Shown piece after piece: positions 35,723-44,887 of a DNA stretch of 64,000 nt. The DNA is from Natrinema zhouii (lineage in GTDB: Archaea; Halobacteriota; Halobacteria; Halobacteriales; Natrialbaceae). The DNA lies in contig NZ_CP059154.1 of assembly GCF_013456555.2 (NCBI RefSeq), forward strand, positions 682,001 to 746,000, read 5' to 3'. The stretch's first letter is position 1. The number at the start of each line of letters is the position of its first letter. The notes under the pieces are model-generated. The model saw nothing but the letters and a program-made list of their open reading frames with translations, made no database searches and was not told the origin of the DNA. The translations under genes were made by a program, and so were the position numbers.

Positions 35723-36055
35723 ATGTCAACGCAAGCAAGTAACACGCGATCCGAGTCGACTGCCAATCCAGCGGCCAAACTCGACGTCCTCGGGGATGAC
35801 TGCGCCCGGACGATCCTCATCGCGACGAGCGAGGGGCCGAAGACGGCAAAGGAACTGACGAAACGAACGGATAGCTCGTCGGCAACGGTGTACCGACGAA
35901 TCAACAACCTCCTCGAGAGCGATCTTTTGGCGGAGTGCGTGCGGTTCGAGAACGACGGCTCGCATACGACCGCCTACGAGGCGACCGTCGATGTCCTTCG
36001 CGTTCGGATCGACGCGGACGGCATTACCGTCGTAGTCTCGGATACCGACGACTGA
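35723..36055 (+). CDS. ArsR-like winged-helix regulator
   Basis: This 110-residue protein has a winged helix: LDVLGDDCARTILIATSEGP, AKELTKRTDSSSATVYRRIN, ECVRFENDGSHTTAYEATVD. The C-terminal strand has alternating residues (RVRIDADGITVVV). It is related in layout to the regulator at 4291. ATG at 35723 is preferred over GTG at 35711. Palindromes upstream suggest autoregulation. Confidence 0.85.
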   Translation: MSTQASNTRSESTANPAAKLDVLGDDCARTILIATSEGPKTAKELTKRTDSSSATVYRRINNLLESDLLAECVRFENDGSHTTAYEATVDVLRVRIDADGITVVVSDTDD

Positions 36056-36243
36056 CCGGTCCCAATCGTATCAGTGATCCGTCATTAGTGCCCCCGACGT
36101 ACTGATCGTCTCTCACACCGAGGATACGTTCCCCGAGCGCTCCACTAATCGGCTCTTCGAAACGCGAGTGACAGTCCTGGGAACAGGATATTTCGCTCGG
36201 GTAAGACAGAGTAAACCGAAAGAACAGGAGCTGTACGAGACGG

Positions 36244-36252
36244 ATAACAAAT
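36244..36252 (+). promoter_or_regulatory. ATAACAAAT, variant of the ATAACAAA motif, before PadR
   Basis: It reads GGATAACAAATATC, 43 bp before the PadR start. It matches eight of nine bases of the motif before glycan genes. It might be the same element or just an AT-rich promoter. Confidence 0.35.
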
Positions 36253-36286
36253 ATCTATTCACTGGAACGGTCAGTGTGATTGAGCA

Positions 36287-36562
36287 ATGCACGATCTGAC
36301 CGGCTTCCAGCGCGACCTGCTGTACGTGATCGCAGGTGCTGACCGACCGTCGGGGCAGACCGTCAAGGACGAGGTCGAGAAGTACTATAGTTCGGAGATC
36401 AATCACGGGCGGTTGTATCCTAATCTGGACACGCTCGTCAACAAGGAGCTGGTCGAGAAGGGGCAACTCGACAGGCGAACGAACTACTACGCGATCACTG
36501 ATGCCGGTCGACAGCAGATCGAAGATCGACGGGAGTGGGAAGGACAGTACATCGACTTCTAG
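36287..36562 (+). CDS. PadR-family transcriptional regulator
   Basis: This 91-residue winged-helix protein lacks a long C-terminal dimer domain, so it is a minimal PadR. Features: LTGFQRDLLYVIAGADRPSG, YYSSEINHGRLYPNLDTLVN as the recognition part, VEKGQLDRRTNYYAITDAGR as wing. It is common in haloarchaeal genomes and some viruses; the target is unknown. Confidence 0.88.
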   Translation: MHDLTGFQRDLLYVIAGADRPSGQTVKDEVEKYYSSEINHGRLYPNLDTLVNKELVEKGQLDRRTNYYAITDAGRQQIEDRREWEGQYIDF

Positions 36563-36667
36563 GGCGAGGTTTCGCTTTCGGCGGCGGACGACCGCGAATG
36601 GTGTCGACGGTACGGATTCCCGTTGCTTTCGGTTCCACTACAGCCCTCACCCGGCGGTAACCCGGCC

Positions 36668-36676
36668 ATAACAAAG
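36668..36676 (+). promoter_or_regulatory. ATAACAAAG motif before the DUF1616 gene
   Basis: ATAACAAAGCCC lies 90 bp upstream of the ATG at 36767. GGTA occurs 8 bp before it, as in the copies at 51360 and 57351. Confidence 0.5.
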
Positions 36677-36766
36677 CCCAGAAGGGTGTATCGCTCCAAC
36701 GAGAATGCCATTCGTCTTGTCCGTACAGGGAGTAAATGCTACACGGCAACTCCCGGTGGATCGTCG

Positions 36767-37756
36767 ATGAGTCATCGAACGAGTAGTTCGACGCGGTTCG
36801 GATTCGTTCGCCGCTACCCGTTCGATCTCGCGGTCGTCTCGATCGGTGCGCTGCTCGCATACCTGATCGTGACGATGGTCGGGACCGGAAGTAGCCTTCG
36901 ACTGTTCGTTACGGTGCCGCTGGCGCTGTTTCTCCCCGGCTACGCGCTCGTTTCAGTCCTGTTTCCGGCCCGCGAGCGGGACGCGCGGGAGACGGCGGCG
37001 ACGGCCACGGACGCCCGCCCCCGCGGAATCGATATCACCGAACGCGTGGGTCTGGGGTTCGCCCTGTCGCTCGCGATCGTTCCGCTGGCCGTGCTGGTGG
37101 TGCCGATCATCGGCCTGGAGTTGACCGCCGCGTCGGTCACAGCGGCGCTCGCTCTCGTGACGGTCGTCGCCGCACAACTCGGGGTCGTTCGACGGCTTCA
37201 GACCCCGGACACCGAACGGTTCAGTGTCTCACCGATCTCGAGTCTGGGGCGGCTCCGCGGCGACGATAACGCGGTTGCGACGGCGTCGTCGGTACTGCTC
37301 GTGGTGGCGATCGGTATCGCAGTCGGCGCGTTACTCGTGGGACTTCTGCTCCCCGTCTCAGGGGGCGGATACACCGAGCTCGCGCTGTACAGCGAAGACG
37401 AAGACGGCGAGCTGGTTGCCGGCGCGCTACCGAGCGAGGTCGAGTCCGGTGAGTCGATCCCGGTCACCGTCTCGATCGAAAATCAGGAAGGGGACCAACA
37501 GCGCTACACGGTCGTCATCCAGGAGCAGGTCCTCGAGGACGGCGAGGTGGTCGAACGAACGGAGTTGCAGCGGATCGACACGACCGTCTCGGACGGCGCG
37601 ACCGCAAGCGGGGAGCGGTCGGTGACGCCGACGGCCGGGTCCGGCGAAACGGTTCGAATCAGCGTGTTACTCTATGAGGGCGAGCCGCCGGCCACGCCGA
37701 CGAACGATAACGCCGCGGAGGAGACTCACTTCTGGGTGGAAGTGACCGGAGCGTAA
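36767..37756 (+). CDS. DUF1616-type membrane protein
   Basis: This 329-residue protein has four to five transmembrane helices in the first half (about 20-40, 45-65, 100-125, 130-150) with the family segment PLALFLPGYALVSVLFPARE. After another hydrophobic segment (near 195) comes an extracytoplasmic beta domain (GEDGELVAG-like strands, SIPVTVSIENQEGDQQRYTV). DUF1616 proteins often lie in surface-glycan loci. No catalytic residues are known. ATG at 36767 is chosen from the membrane topology. Confidence 0.8.
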   Translation: MSHRTSSSTRFGFVRRYPFDLAVVSIGALLAYLIVTMVGTGSSLRLFVTVPLALFLPGYALVSVLFPARERDARETAATATDARPRGIDITERVGLGFALSLAIVPLAVLVVPIIGLELTAASVTAALALVTVVAAQLGVVRRLQTPDTERFSVSPISSLGRLRGDDNAVATASSVLLVVAIGIAVGALLVGLLLPVSGGGYTELALYSEDEDGELVAGALPSEVESGESIPVTVSIENQEGDQQRYTVVIQEQVLEDGEVVERTELQRIDTTVSDGATASGERSVTPTAGSGETVRISVLLYEGEPPATPTNDNAAEETHFWVEVTGA

Positions 37757-38047
37757 CGACGCCTCTGAGCACAGATTCGATCGAACGCTGCAGGGACCTC
37801 CCTTTTTCGACTCGTTTGATACCGAACACTGGTCTCCCGTCTCGAGATGGTAGTACCGTTTTGAGACGCGGAACTAACCCCCATCAACAACGCCTCTGGC
37901 GGTTGTTGTGCGGCAGTTGAGTTCACAATCGAACCGGTACGAGACGACTTCAAGGCACGCTGAAAACGCAAAGAAGGTACTCGTCTGGGTGGCGGGAATG
38001 AGCAAGAGCGTAACCGACAGCGACGGACATCGGACGACGAAGACCGA

Positions 38048-38584
38048 CTATCGGCTCGCCAGGCCAAACGGGAGGTCCATATTCGGCCGGCGTGAGACGT
38101 GCTGGATTACCGAAAGGACGAGAACGATGAAACAGATCGCCAGCGCAACCATCGGCGCGAGACCGGTCGTCAGGGGGCCGACTGCGAGCCACGACAGCCC
38201 GAACGCGACGACGCCGATCGTGGTAACAGCCGCGTAGAGGCGGTGCCACGCCCGATCGTTCTCGAGTTGCCGATCGAGATACGGCTCGAAGCGGTCCTCG
38301 CTCGGCAGTAACTCGATCTTGTGTCCGTCGGGATCCCAGTCGACGATGCCGTGGTCCTCGAGCATTGGCAAATGGGTCTGGTACAGCGAGATGTAGACCC
38401 GACGGCGCTGGGTCCGGGTCACGTCGTCTGGATCGGTATCGTTCTCCCACGCGGCGACCTGCTGGACGAGCGGCGCGAGATCGCAGGAACCGCCCTGTCG
38501 CTTGAGGTACTGTACCGCTCGCCGTCGCCGCGCATTGCTGAAGACGTCGAATAGCTCGGCCTGCGTGAGTTCGGTCTCAGACAT
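38048..38584 (-). CDS. Winged-helix membrane-associated regulator (DUF7344-like), third paralogue
   Basis: This 178-residue protein has ELFDVFSNARRRRAVQYLKR, then TQRRRVYISLYQTHLPMLED and IVDWDPDGHKIELL as wing. Two hydrophobic segments follow (about 118-160). It is closest in layout to 25175. It faces left, divergent from the acetyltransferase operon of the glycan locus. Confidence 0.85.
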   Translation of the reverse strand: MSETELTQAELFDVFSNARRRRAVQYLKRQGGSCDLAPLVQQVAAWENDTDPDDVTRTQRRRVYISLYQTHLPMLEDHGIVDWDPDGHKIELLPSEDRFEPYLDRQLENDRAWHRLYAAVTTIGVVAFGLSWLAVGPLTTGLAPMVALAICFIVLVLSVIQHVSRRPNMDLPFGLASR

Positions 38585-39052
38585 GGCTACTCTCGTCGTG
38601 TCGTCTCGCGTTCCGATTCCGATTCCGTCCGCCGGGGGTGCTCGGATAGTTCACACCAGTGAATGCCAGCGTGTCACACTTTACTATCACTCGGCTACCC
38701 GCGCGAAAGGGATTTATACCAGTTAGCGTCCGTGACAAACGCCTAATCCAACGTTTCGACGGCCGATACCGCTGTGATCGGGTGATCCCGACAGCGAGCG
38801 ACCGGCTCACCGCGAGACTCGAGAGCGGCGTCTCGACGAGGCCGTAGTTCGTGACTACGGACCCTGCAAGCCCGGGATAACAAAGCCTCGCTACCGGCTG
38901 TTTCAGCATGATTACCCACGCGGGTATCGATTGACTATGAAACGAATACGCGACCGACCACGACACCGAGTAGCGGGTCGAACGCACGCCACGATTCACC
39001 GTCGCGGTCGCTCGAGCGACGTCTGCAGCAGCGACGACGGAGGCAGGACACG
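38585..39052. other. Intergenic region before the glycan operon
   Basis: Divergent promoters lie here. A perfect hairpin, CCGTAGT-TCGTG-ACTACGG, is at 38842-38860, 17 bp before the ATAACAAAG motif. There is no gene. Confidence 0.5.
38877..38885 (+). promoter_or_regulatory. ATAACAAAG motif before the amino-sugar operon
   Basis: ATAACAAAGCCT lies 167 bp before the acetyltransferase start, giving a long leader if it marks the promoter. The 7-bp hairpin just upstream is unique to this copy. Confidence 0.5.
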
Positions 39053-39643
39053 ATGAGCGAAGCGGTACGAGAGGTCGTCCGCGGCGACGGCTGTACGATC
39101 GACGCCGACGCGACGGTCGGCTACGGCGAGTTCGACGAGCCGACTCGAATCGGCGACGACGCGACGATCAGAGCGGGTTCGATCGTCTACGGCGACGTGA
39201 CGATCGGCGACGAGTTCGCGACGGGACACGACGTCCTCGTCCGCGAAGGGACGACGATCGGTGACGACGTGCTCGTCGGAACCAAGACGGTCATCGACGG
39301 GCAGACCACGATCGGCTCGCACGTCAGCCTCCAGACGAACGTCTACGTTCCGACTGAGACGACGATCGGCAGCAACGTCTTCGTCGGCCCGGGTGCGGTG
39401 CTGACAAACGACGAATACCCCGTCCGAACGGACACCGGACTCGAGGGGCCGACGATCGAGGACGGCGCGTCGATCGGCGCGAACGCGACGCTGTTGCCCG
39501 GCGTCACGATCGGCGAGAACGCGTTCGTCGCCGCCGGAGCCGTCGTCACGGAGGACGTCCCGGCCGACAGCCTGGCCGTCGGTTCGCCGGCGACCGTCCA
39601 GTCACTCCCGGAGCCCTTAGCGGAGGAAAACCAGCTCGCATGA
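39053..39643 (+). CDS. Left-handed beta-helix N-acetyltransferase (WbpD-like)
   Basis: This 196-residue hexapeptide-repeat acyltransferase has runs such as IGDDATIRAGSIVYGDVTIG, with turns ending in GPGAVLTNDEYP, a loop typical of WbpD/PglD-like sugar acetyltransferases. It would acetylate the 3-amino group of a UDP-2-acetamido-3-amino-uronic acid. It is first of five overlapping genes (ATGA with the next). Confidence 0.9.
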   Translation: MSEAVREVVRGDGCTIDADATVGYGEFDEPTRIGDDATIRAGSIVYGDVTIGDEFATGHDVLVREGTTIGDDVLVGTKTVIDGQTTIGSHVSLQTNVYVPTETTIGSNVFVGPGAVLTNDEYPVRTDTGLEGPTIEDGASIGANATLLPGVTIGENAFVAAGAVVTEDVPADSLAVGSPATVQSLPEPLAEENQLA

Positions 39644-40860
39644 CGGATACCGAAACGAACCCCGAAGCCGACGGCGGCATCGAGACGAGTGCGGACGGCG
39701 GCACGGGAACCGAGACCGCGGAAACCGACGTCGAATCCGAACGGGAGGCGACGACAGCCGTTCCGATCGCCGACCCCGAACTCAGCGACGACGCCGTCCA
39801 GCGGGTCGAATCCATCCTCGAGGACGGCCGACTGGCAGACGGGCCGGAGGTCAGGGCCTTCGAGGAGGAGTTCGCGGCCTGCTGTGACACCGACGAGGCG
39901 GTCGCGACGGCCAACGGGACGACTGCGTTACACGCCGCCCTCGAGGCGATCGGGCTCGAGGACGGCGAGGCGGTGATCACGTCGCCGTTTTCCTTCGTCG
40001 CGAGCGCGAACGCGATTCGACTGGCGGGCGGCAAACCCGTCTTCGCCGATATCGATCCCGAGACCTACACGCTGGATCCGGCCGACGTGGAACGAGTGCT
40101 CGCCGAGCGCGACGACATCGCCGGAATCCTGCCGGTCCACCTCTACGGACTGCCCGCGGACATGCCGGCGCTGTGTGACATCGCCGACGACCGCGACCTG
40201 TTCGTCCTCGAGGACGCGTGCCAGGCCCACGGCGCGACAGTCGACGGCCAGCGAGTCGGCACGTTCGGTGACGCGGCCTGCTTCTCGTTCTATCCGACGA
40301 AGAACATGACGACCAGCGAGGGCGGAATGATCGTCACCGACCGCGACGACGTCGCCGAGCACGCCGCGAGCTACGTCAACCACGGCCGGGACGTGAGCGG
40401 GACCGGCGGTTACGACCACGTCGCGCTCGGACACAACTTCCGGATGACCAGCATCGAGGCGGCGATCGGTCGCGCCCAGCTCGAGCGGTTGTCGGAGTTC
40501 AACCGCGCCCGCCGCGAGAACGCCGCCGCGTACGATGCGGAACTCGCCGACCTTCCGCTCGAGACGCCAGCGGAGCCGACCGGCTCCCGCCATGTCTACC
40601 ACCAGTACACGGTGCGGACGACGGATCGGGACGCCCTCGCAGCGACGCTCTCGGAGCGAGGGATCGGGACCGGGATCTACTACGAGACGCCGATCCATCA
40701 CCAACCGGCCTACGAGACGGTTAGCACGGCTGCGGCACGGCTTCCCCACGCGGAACGGGCGGCCGATGAGGTGCTATCGCTGCCCGTTCACCAGGGCCTG
40801 TCGGCCCGCGACAGGAGAACCGTCGTCGAAGCAGTGCGGACCCACTTTACGACCCAATGA
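39640..40860 (+). CDS. DegT-family sugar aminotransferase (WbpE-like)
   Basis: This 406-residue PLP enzyme has NGTTALHAAL (92-101), LFVLEDACQAHGA with the PLP Asp, and the internal aldimine lysine Lys221 in FYPTKNMTTSEGG. The first 40 residues are an acidic low-complexity extension. In the WbpA-B-E-D pathway it installs the 3-amino group. It is coupled at both ends by ATGA overlaps. Confidence 0.92.
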   Translation: MTDTETNPEADGGIETSADGGTGTETAETDVESEREATTAVPIADPELSDDAVQRVESILEDGRLADGPEVRAFEEEFAACCDTDEAVATANGTTALHAALEAIGLEDGEAVITSPFSFVASANAIRLAGGKPVFADIDPETYTLDPADVERVLAERDDIAGILPVHLYGLPADMPALCDIADDRDLFVLEDACQAHGATVDGQRVGTFGDAACFSFYPTKNMTTSEGGMIVTDRDDVAEHAASYVNHGRDVSGTGGYDHVALGHNFRMTSIEAAIGRAQLERLSEFNRARRENAAAYDAELADLPLETPAEPTGSRHVYHQYTVRTTDRDALAATLSERGIGTGIYYETPIHHQPAYETVSTAAARLPHAERAADEVLSLPVHQGLSARDRRTVVEAVRTHFTTQ

Positions 40861-41882
40861 GCACGGACTATCGAACGGACGAGACGAGCGACGAACAGAT
40901 TCGGGCCGGCGTCATCGGCGTCGGTTCCATGGGCGAAAATCACGCGCGTATCTACGCCGAACTTCCCCGCGTGGAACTCGCCGGCGTTACTGACCACGAC
41001 GATGGGATCGCCCGACGAGTCGCCGACAAATACGAGACCGAGCCGCTCGACCTCGAGACGCTGTGCGAGCGCTGTGACGTCCTGACGGTAGCCGTCCCGA
41101 CCCGCGCTCACTACGAGATGGTCTCGACCTGTCTCGAGGCGGACGTCAACGTCCTGGTCGAGAAACCGATCGCGGAAACCGTCGAACAGGGCCAGCAGCT
41201 GGCCGAGCAGGCCCGCGAGGCCGGGCTCGTCTTGCAGGTCGGCCACATCGAGCGGTTCAACCCGGCAGTACAGACAGTCGAGGAACTGATCGACGACCTG
41301 GACGTGATCGGCATCGAGGCCGAGCGTCTCGGCCCGCCGATCGACCGGACGACATCTGACAACGTCATCCACGACCTGATGGTCCACGACGTCGACGTCG
41401 TCGGCTCGATACTCGACGATACGCCCCACTCGGTCACTGCGATGGGGACCGAGAACGGCCAGTACGCCACTGCGACCATCGAGTACGACGATGTCGTCGC
41501 GACAGTGACGGCGAGTCGCGTCACCCAGAAGAAGGTGCGAAAACTCACCGTCACCGCTCGCGAGTGCCTCGTCGAAGTGGACTACCTCGAGCAGTCGGTG
41601 TTGATCCACCGCGATTCCTACCCCGAGTACCTCACGGACGACGGGCAGTCCCGATACCGCCACGAGAGCGTCGTCGAGCGGCCCCGAGTCGACACCGGCG
41701 AGCCGTTGCGAAACGAACTCGAGTCGTTCGTCGAGGCCGTTCGCACCGGCTCCGAGCCGGAAGTGACCGCCGAAGACGGGATTCACGCCCTCGAGACGGC
41801 CCAGTTGATCGATCGGCTCGCGATGGGACCGCCGGACGAGACGGACGACGAACCGCCGCGAGAAACGGAGGTCGAAGCCTGA
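40857..41882 (+). CDS. Gfo/Idh/MocA oxidoreductase (WbpB-like)
   Basis: This 341-residue NAD(P)-dependent sugar dehydrogenase has the Rossmann segment RAGVIGVGSMGENHARIYAE, then EKPIAETVEQG with the family's EKP, and the catalytic-region His in DLMVHDVDVV. It probably oxidises the 3-position of UDP-GlcNAcA. It overlaps neighbours by ATGA and TGATG. Confidence 0.9.
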   Translation: MSTDYRTDETSDEQIRAGVIGVGSMGENHARIYAELPRVELAGVTDHDDGIARRVADKYETEPLDLETLCERCDVLTVAVPTRAHYEMVSTCLEADVNVLVEKPIAETVEQGQQLAEQAREAGLVLQVGHIERFNPAVQTVEELIDDLDVIGIEAERLGPPIDRTTSDNVIHDLMVHDVDVVGSILDDTPHSVTAMGTENGQYATATIEYDDVVATVTASRVTQKKVRKLTVTARECLVEVDYLEQSVLIHRDSYPEYLTDDGQSRYRHESVVERPRVDTGEPLRNELESFVEAVRTGSEPEVTAEDGIHALETAQLIDRLAMGPPDETDDEPPRETEVEA

Positions 41883-43468
41883 TGCCGGAAGCTTCGACCG
41901 GTAGTAGCGATGAAGCCGAATCCCAGACTACTGGCGGAACTGACGGTCAGCCCACGGATGGTGACGGCCAGACCGCTGCCGGAGCCGACGGCCAGACCGC
42001 TAGCGGGCTCTACGGCTCGAGCCAGTCCCCGGACCGCCAGCGCGACCGCCTGACGAGCGGCGAGATTCCGGTCGCCGTCTACGGGCTCGGCAAGATGGGG
42101 CTCCCGCTCGCAGCGGTCTACGCCGAGACCACGGGGAACGTAACTGGCGTCGACGTCGACCCCGCCGTCGTCGAGACGATTACCGCCGGGGAGAGTCACG
42201 TCGTCGGCGAACCCGGCCTCGCGGACCTCGTCGCCGACCAGGTCGATGCGGGGCGACTCGAGGCCACGACCGACGGATCGGCGGCGGCGTCTGCGGCGCG
42301 GATTCACGTCATCATCGTCCCGACGCTGCTGGACGACGAGAACGATCCGGATCTGACGACGGTCGAGTCGGTCGTCGACGACATCGCTGCCGGTCTGGCC
42401 CCCGGCGATCTGGTAATCGCCGAGTCGACGCTGCCGCCGGGGACCTGCCGCGACGTCCTCGAGCCCCACCTCGCGAGCGAGAGCGGCCTCGCACCCGACG
42501 AGTTCGGGCTCGCGTTCTGTCCGGAACGGACCGCCTCGGGCACGGCGTTGCGGGACATCCGCGGCCAGTATCCGAAGGTCGTCGGCGGCGTCGATCCGGA
42601 GAGCACTCGGGCGGCTACGGTCGTCTACGACGAACTCTCGGACGACGAGGTCCACCCCGTCTCGGACGCGACGACCGCGGAGGCCGTCAAGGTGTTCGAG
42701 GGAATCTATCGCGACGTGAACATCGGTCTCGCGAACGAGCTGGGCCGACTCGCGGACGAGCTCGATATCTCGGTCCGCGAAGCGATCGACACGGCAAACG
42801 ACCTGCCGATGTGCCAGCTCCACGATCCCGGCCCGGGCGTCGGCGGGCATTGCATCCCCTACTACCCGCACTTCCTGCTCGGCCGGACCGACGAGCCGAT
42901 GGCCGTGACCGAGACCGCCCGCCAGGTCAACGACGAAATGCCCGCCGCCGTCGTCGACCGACTCGAGGGCGAACTCGAGCAAGCGGGCACCGACCTCGCG
43001 GACGCCTCGATCGTCGTCCTCGGGATAACGTATCGACCGGGCGTCGAGGAGACGCGCGCCTCGCCCGCGCTGGGAGTGATCGACGACCTGCTCGAGCGGG
43101 GAGCCGACGTCGCGGGCGTCGACCCGCTCGTCGATCCGGCTGACCACGGCGCGCGGCCGGTGGCGATCGATGAGCTACCGAACGAGACGTTCGACGCCGC
43201 CGTAGTCGTCACGCCCCACGAGGAGTTCGATCGAATCGACTGGGCCGCCCTCGAGCCGATGGTCGTCGTCGACGGCCGGGACGCGTTCGACCTCTCGGAA
43301 ACGTCCCATCGGGAGTACGACCTCGCCGGCTCGAGCGACGGCCGGCCGCCGCGGGATTCGCGTGATCCCGACGATAGTACCGAACGCGATGACACTGAGC
43401 GCGATGGTACCGAGCGCGGGACGTCAGAGGCGGTGAGCACGAGCACGGACGGAGGAAACGATGTATAA
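41882..43468 (+). CDS. UDP-N-acetyl-hexosamine 6-dehydrogenase (WbpA/WecC-like)
   Basis: This nucleotide-sugar dehydrogenase has 528 residues, longer than the usual 420-440. The NAD loop GLGKMG is at 68-73 and the catalytic Cys324 in GPGVGGHCIPYYP. The first 60 residues are polar repeats of DGQTA type and the last 50 are repeats of ERDDT/ERDGT type, both absent from bacterial relatives. It would make the 6-carboxyl of UDP-GlcNAcA or ManNAcA. The start overlaps the upstream stop (TGATG). Confidence 0.92.
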   Translation: MPEASTGSSDEAESQTTGGTDGQPTDGDGQTAAGADGQTASGLYGSSQSPDRQRDRLTSGEIPVAVYGLGKMGLPLAAVYAETTGNVTGVDVDPAVVETITAGESHVVGEPGLADLVADQVDAGRLEATTDGSAAASAARIHVIIVPTLLDDENDPDLTTVESVVDDIAAGLAPGDLVIAESTLPPGTCRDVLEPHLASESGLAPDEFGLAFCPERTASGTALRDIRGQYPKVVGGVDPESTRAATVVYDELSDDEVHPVSDATTAEAVKVFEGIYRDVNIGLANELGRLADELDISVREAIDTANDLPMCQLHDPGPGVGGHCIPYYPHFLLGRTDEPMAVTETARQVNDEMPAAVVDRLEGELEQAGTDLADASIVVLGITYRPGVEETRASPALGVIDDLLERGADVAGVDPLVDPADHGARPVAIDELPNETFDAAVVVTPHEEFDRIDWAALEPMVVVDGRDAFDLSETSHREYDLAGSSDGRPPRDSRDPDDSTERDDTERDGTERGTSEAVSTSTDGGNDV

Positions 43469-44543
43469 GGGCAAGCGAATCGGCGTCGTCGTCACGGCCT
43501 ACGACGAGGCGTCGTTCGTCGGTCGCGTCATCGAGACGGTCCCGGACTTCGTCGATCGGATCTACGCCATCGACGACAGATCGCCGGACGAGAGCTGGCA
43601 GGTGATCCAGCGCGTCGCCGAGCGGGTCAACGCGGAGGCGGAGAGCGACGGAGTCGAACGGGTGGTCGCGGTCACCGACGGCGGCGACGACCGTCGCGTC
43701 GTGCCGATCCGTCACGAGGAAAACCGCGGCTACGGTGCGGCGGTCAAGACCGGCTACCGCCGCGCGACGGAAGAGGGGATGGACGTCGTCGCCGTCATGA
43801 ACGGCGACGGCCAGATGGATCCCACCATCCTCGATCGGATCATCGATCCGGTCGTGACCGGCGAGGCCGACTACGCCAAAGGGAATCGGCTGCTTCGACC
43901 CGAAGACCGCGGGGACATGTCGACGTTCCGGTTCGTCGGAAACGCGATCCTCACCGGGCTCTCGAAGTTCGCCTCGGGCTACTGGTCGATCGGCGACCCG
44001 CAGAACGGGTACACCGCTATTTCGCGGGACGCGATCGAGCGACTCGACCTCGAGGCGATCACCGACCAGTACGGATTCCTCAATCACCTCCTGACACACC
44101 TCAACGTGGCGGGCTGTCGCGTCACGGATGTCCCGATGACGGCGGTCTACGGCGACGAGGAGAGCAGCATCCGGTACGTCCCGTTCGTCCGGTTCGTCTC
44201 CCTGCTGTTGCTCCGGAGCTTCTGCTGGCGGCTGAAAACGCGGTACGTCGTCCGGTCGTTCAATCCGGCCGTCGTCCACTACGCCGTCGGCGCAGTGGGT
44301 CTGGCCGGCGGCCTGATGGGACTGGGCGTCTCGCTCGTCCGGGTGGCACGCGGCGACGAGGCCGTAACGGCCGGCCTCGCCTCGTTCGCCGCACTCCTCA
44401 CCGGGCTCGTCTCGCTCGGCAGCGCCATCCAGCTCGACGCCGAAGCGAGCGACGAACTCGAGGTCTCGTACGACGAACGCACGTCGACGACTGACGGAGT
44501 ATCCGATCGCGACGATCGACCGCCGGCTCAATCGATCGAGTAA
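43461..44543 (+). CDS. GT2-family glycosyltransferase with C-terminal membrane helices
   Basis: This 360-residue protein has a GT-A domain: GVVVTAYDEASFVGRVIETV, IDDRSPDE, RGYGAAVKTGYR and the metal-binding NGDGQMDP. Two transmembrane helices (about 277-300 and 310-333) follow. It resembles dolichol-phosphate sugar synthases such as AglD/AglJ types in archaea. It may load the diacetamido sugar or another sugar on dolichol phosphate. It overlaps the dehydrogenase by 8 bp. Confidence 0.88.
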   Translation: MYKGKRIGVVVTAYDEASFVGRVIETVPDFVDRIYAIDDRSPDESWQVIQRVAERVNAEAESDGVERVVAVTDGGDDRRVVPIRHEENRGYGAAVKTGYRRATEEGMDVVAVMNGDGQMDPTILDRIIDPVVTGEADYAKGNRLLRPEDRGDMSTFRFVGNAILTGLSKFASGYWSIGDPQNGYTAISRDAIERLDLEAITDQYGFLNHLLTHLNVAGCRVTDVPMTAVYGDEESSIRYVPFVRFVSLLLLRSFCWRLKTRYVVRSFNPAVVHYAVGAVGLAGGLMGLGVSLVRVARGDEAVTAGLASFAALLTGLVSLGSAIQLDAEASDELEVSYDERTSTTDGVSDRDDRPPAQSIE

Positions 44544-44734
44544 GTCACGATCGCGTCGCTCTCGCAGGTCGGACACTGGGTTGTTCCGGCCGAGACGTTC
44601 GTCCCGCAGTTACGACACTCGTGGACGACCGTGACTGATTTGACGCCATCACCGCTTTGCGCGGCGGTTTCGGGTGTATCCACGGTGGAGTCGGAGCCGG
44701 AGAACAGTTCACTAAGTAGTGTAGAGAGACTCAT
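44528..44734 (-). CDS. Small zinc-ribbon protein (68 aa)
   Basis: The Cys pairs CRNC and CPTC lie in VTVVHECRNCGTNVSAGTTQ and CPTCESDAIVTY, with an N-terminal acidic helix (LSTLLSELFSGSDSTVD). Its end overlaps the GT2 end by 16 bp, tail to tail. This type of haloarchaeal micro-protein is uncharacterised. Confidence 0.8.
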   Translation of the reverse strand: MSLSTLLSELFSGSDSTVDTPETAAQSGDGVKSVTVVHECRNCGTNVSAGTTQCPTCESDAIVTYSID

Positions 44735-44887
44735 AGAACAGGGTTGTCGGCTCTATTCCAGAGATAGCTATAAGTTTTTCGTGAGTCGTTCGATACTGTC
44801 ATCGGTACGTATAATTCCGTGAACTGACCGATTCTGTGGCTCGTGATAGCTTGGCACGCCCTCAGTACAGTCATCATTCCGACGGCG

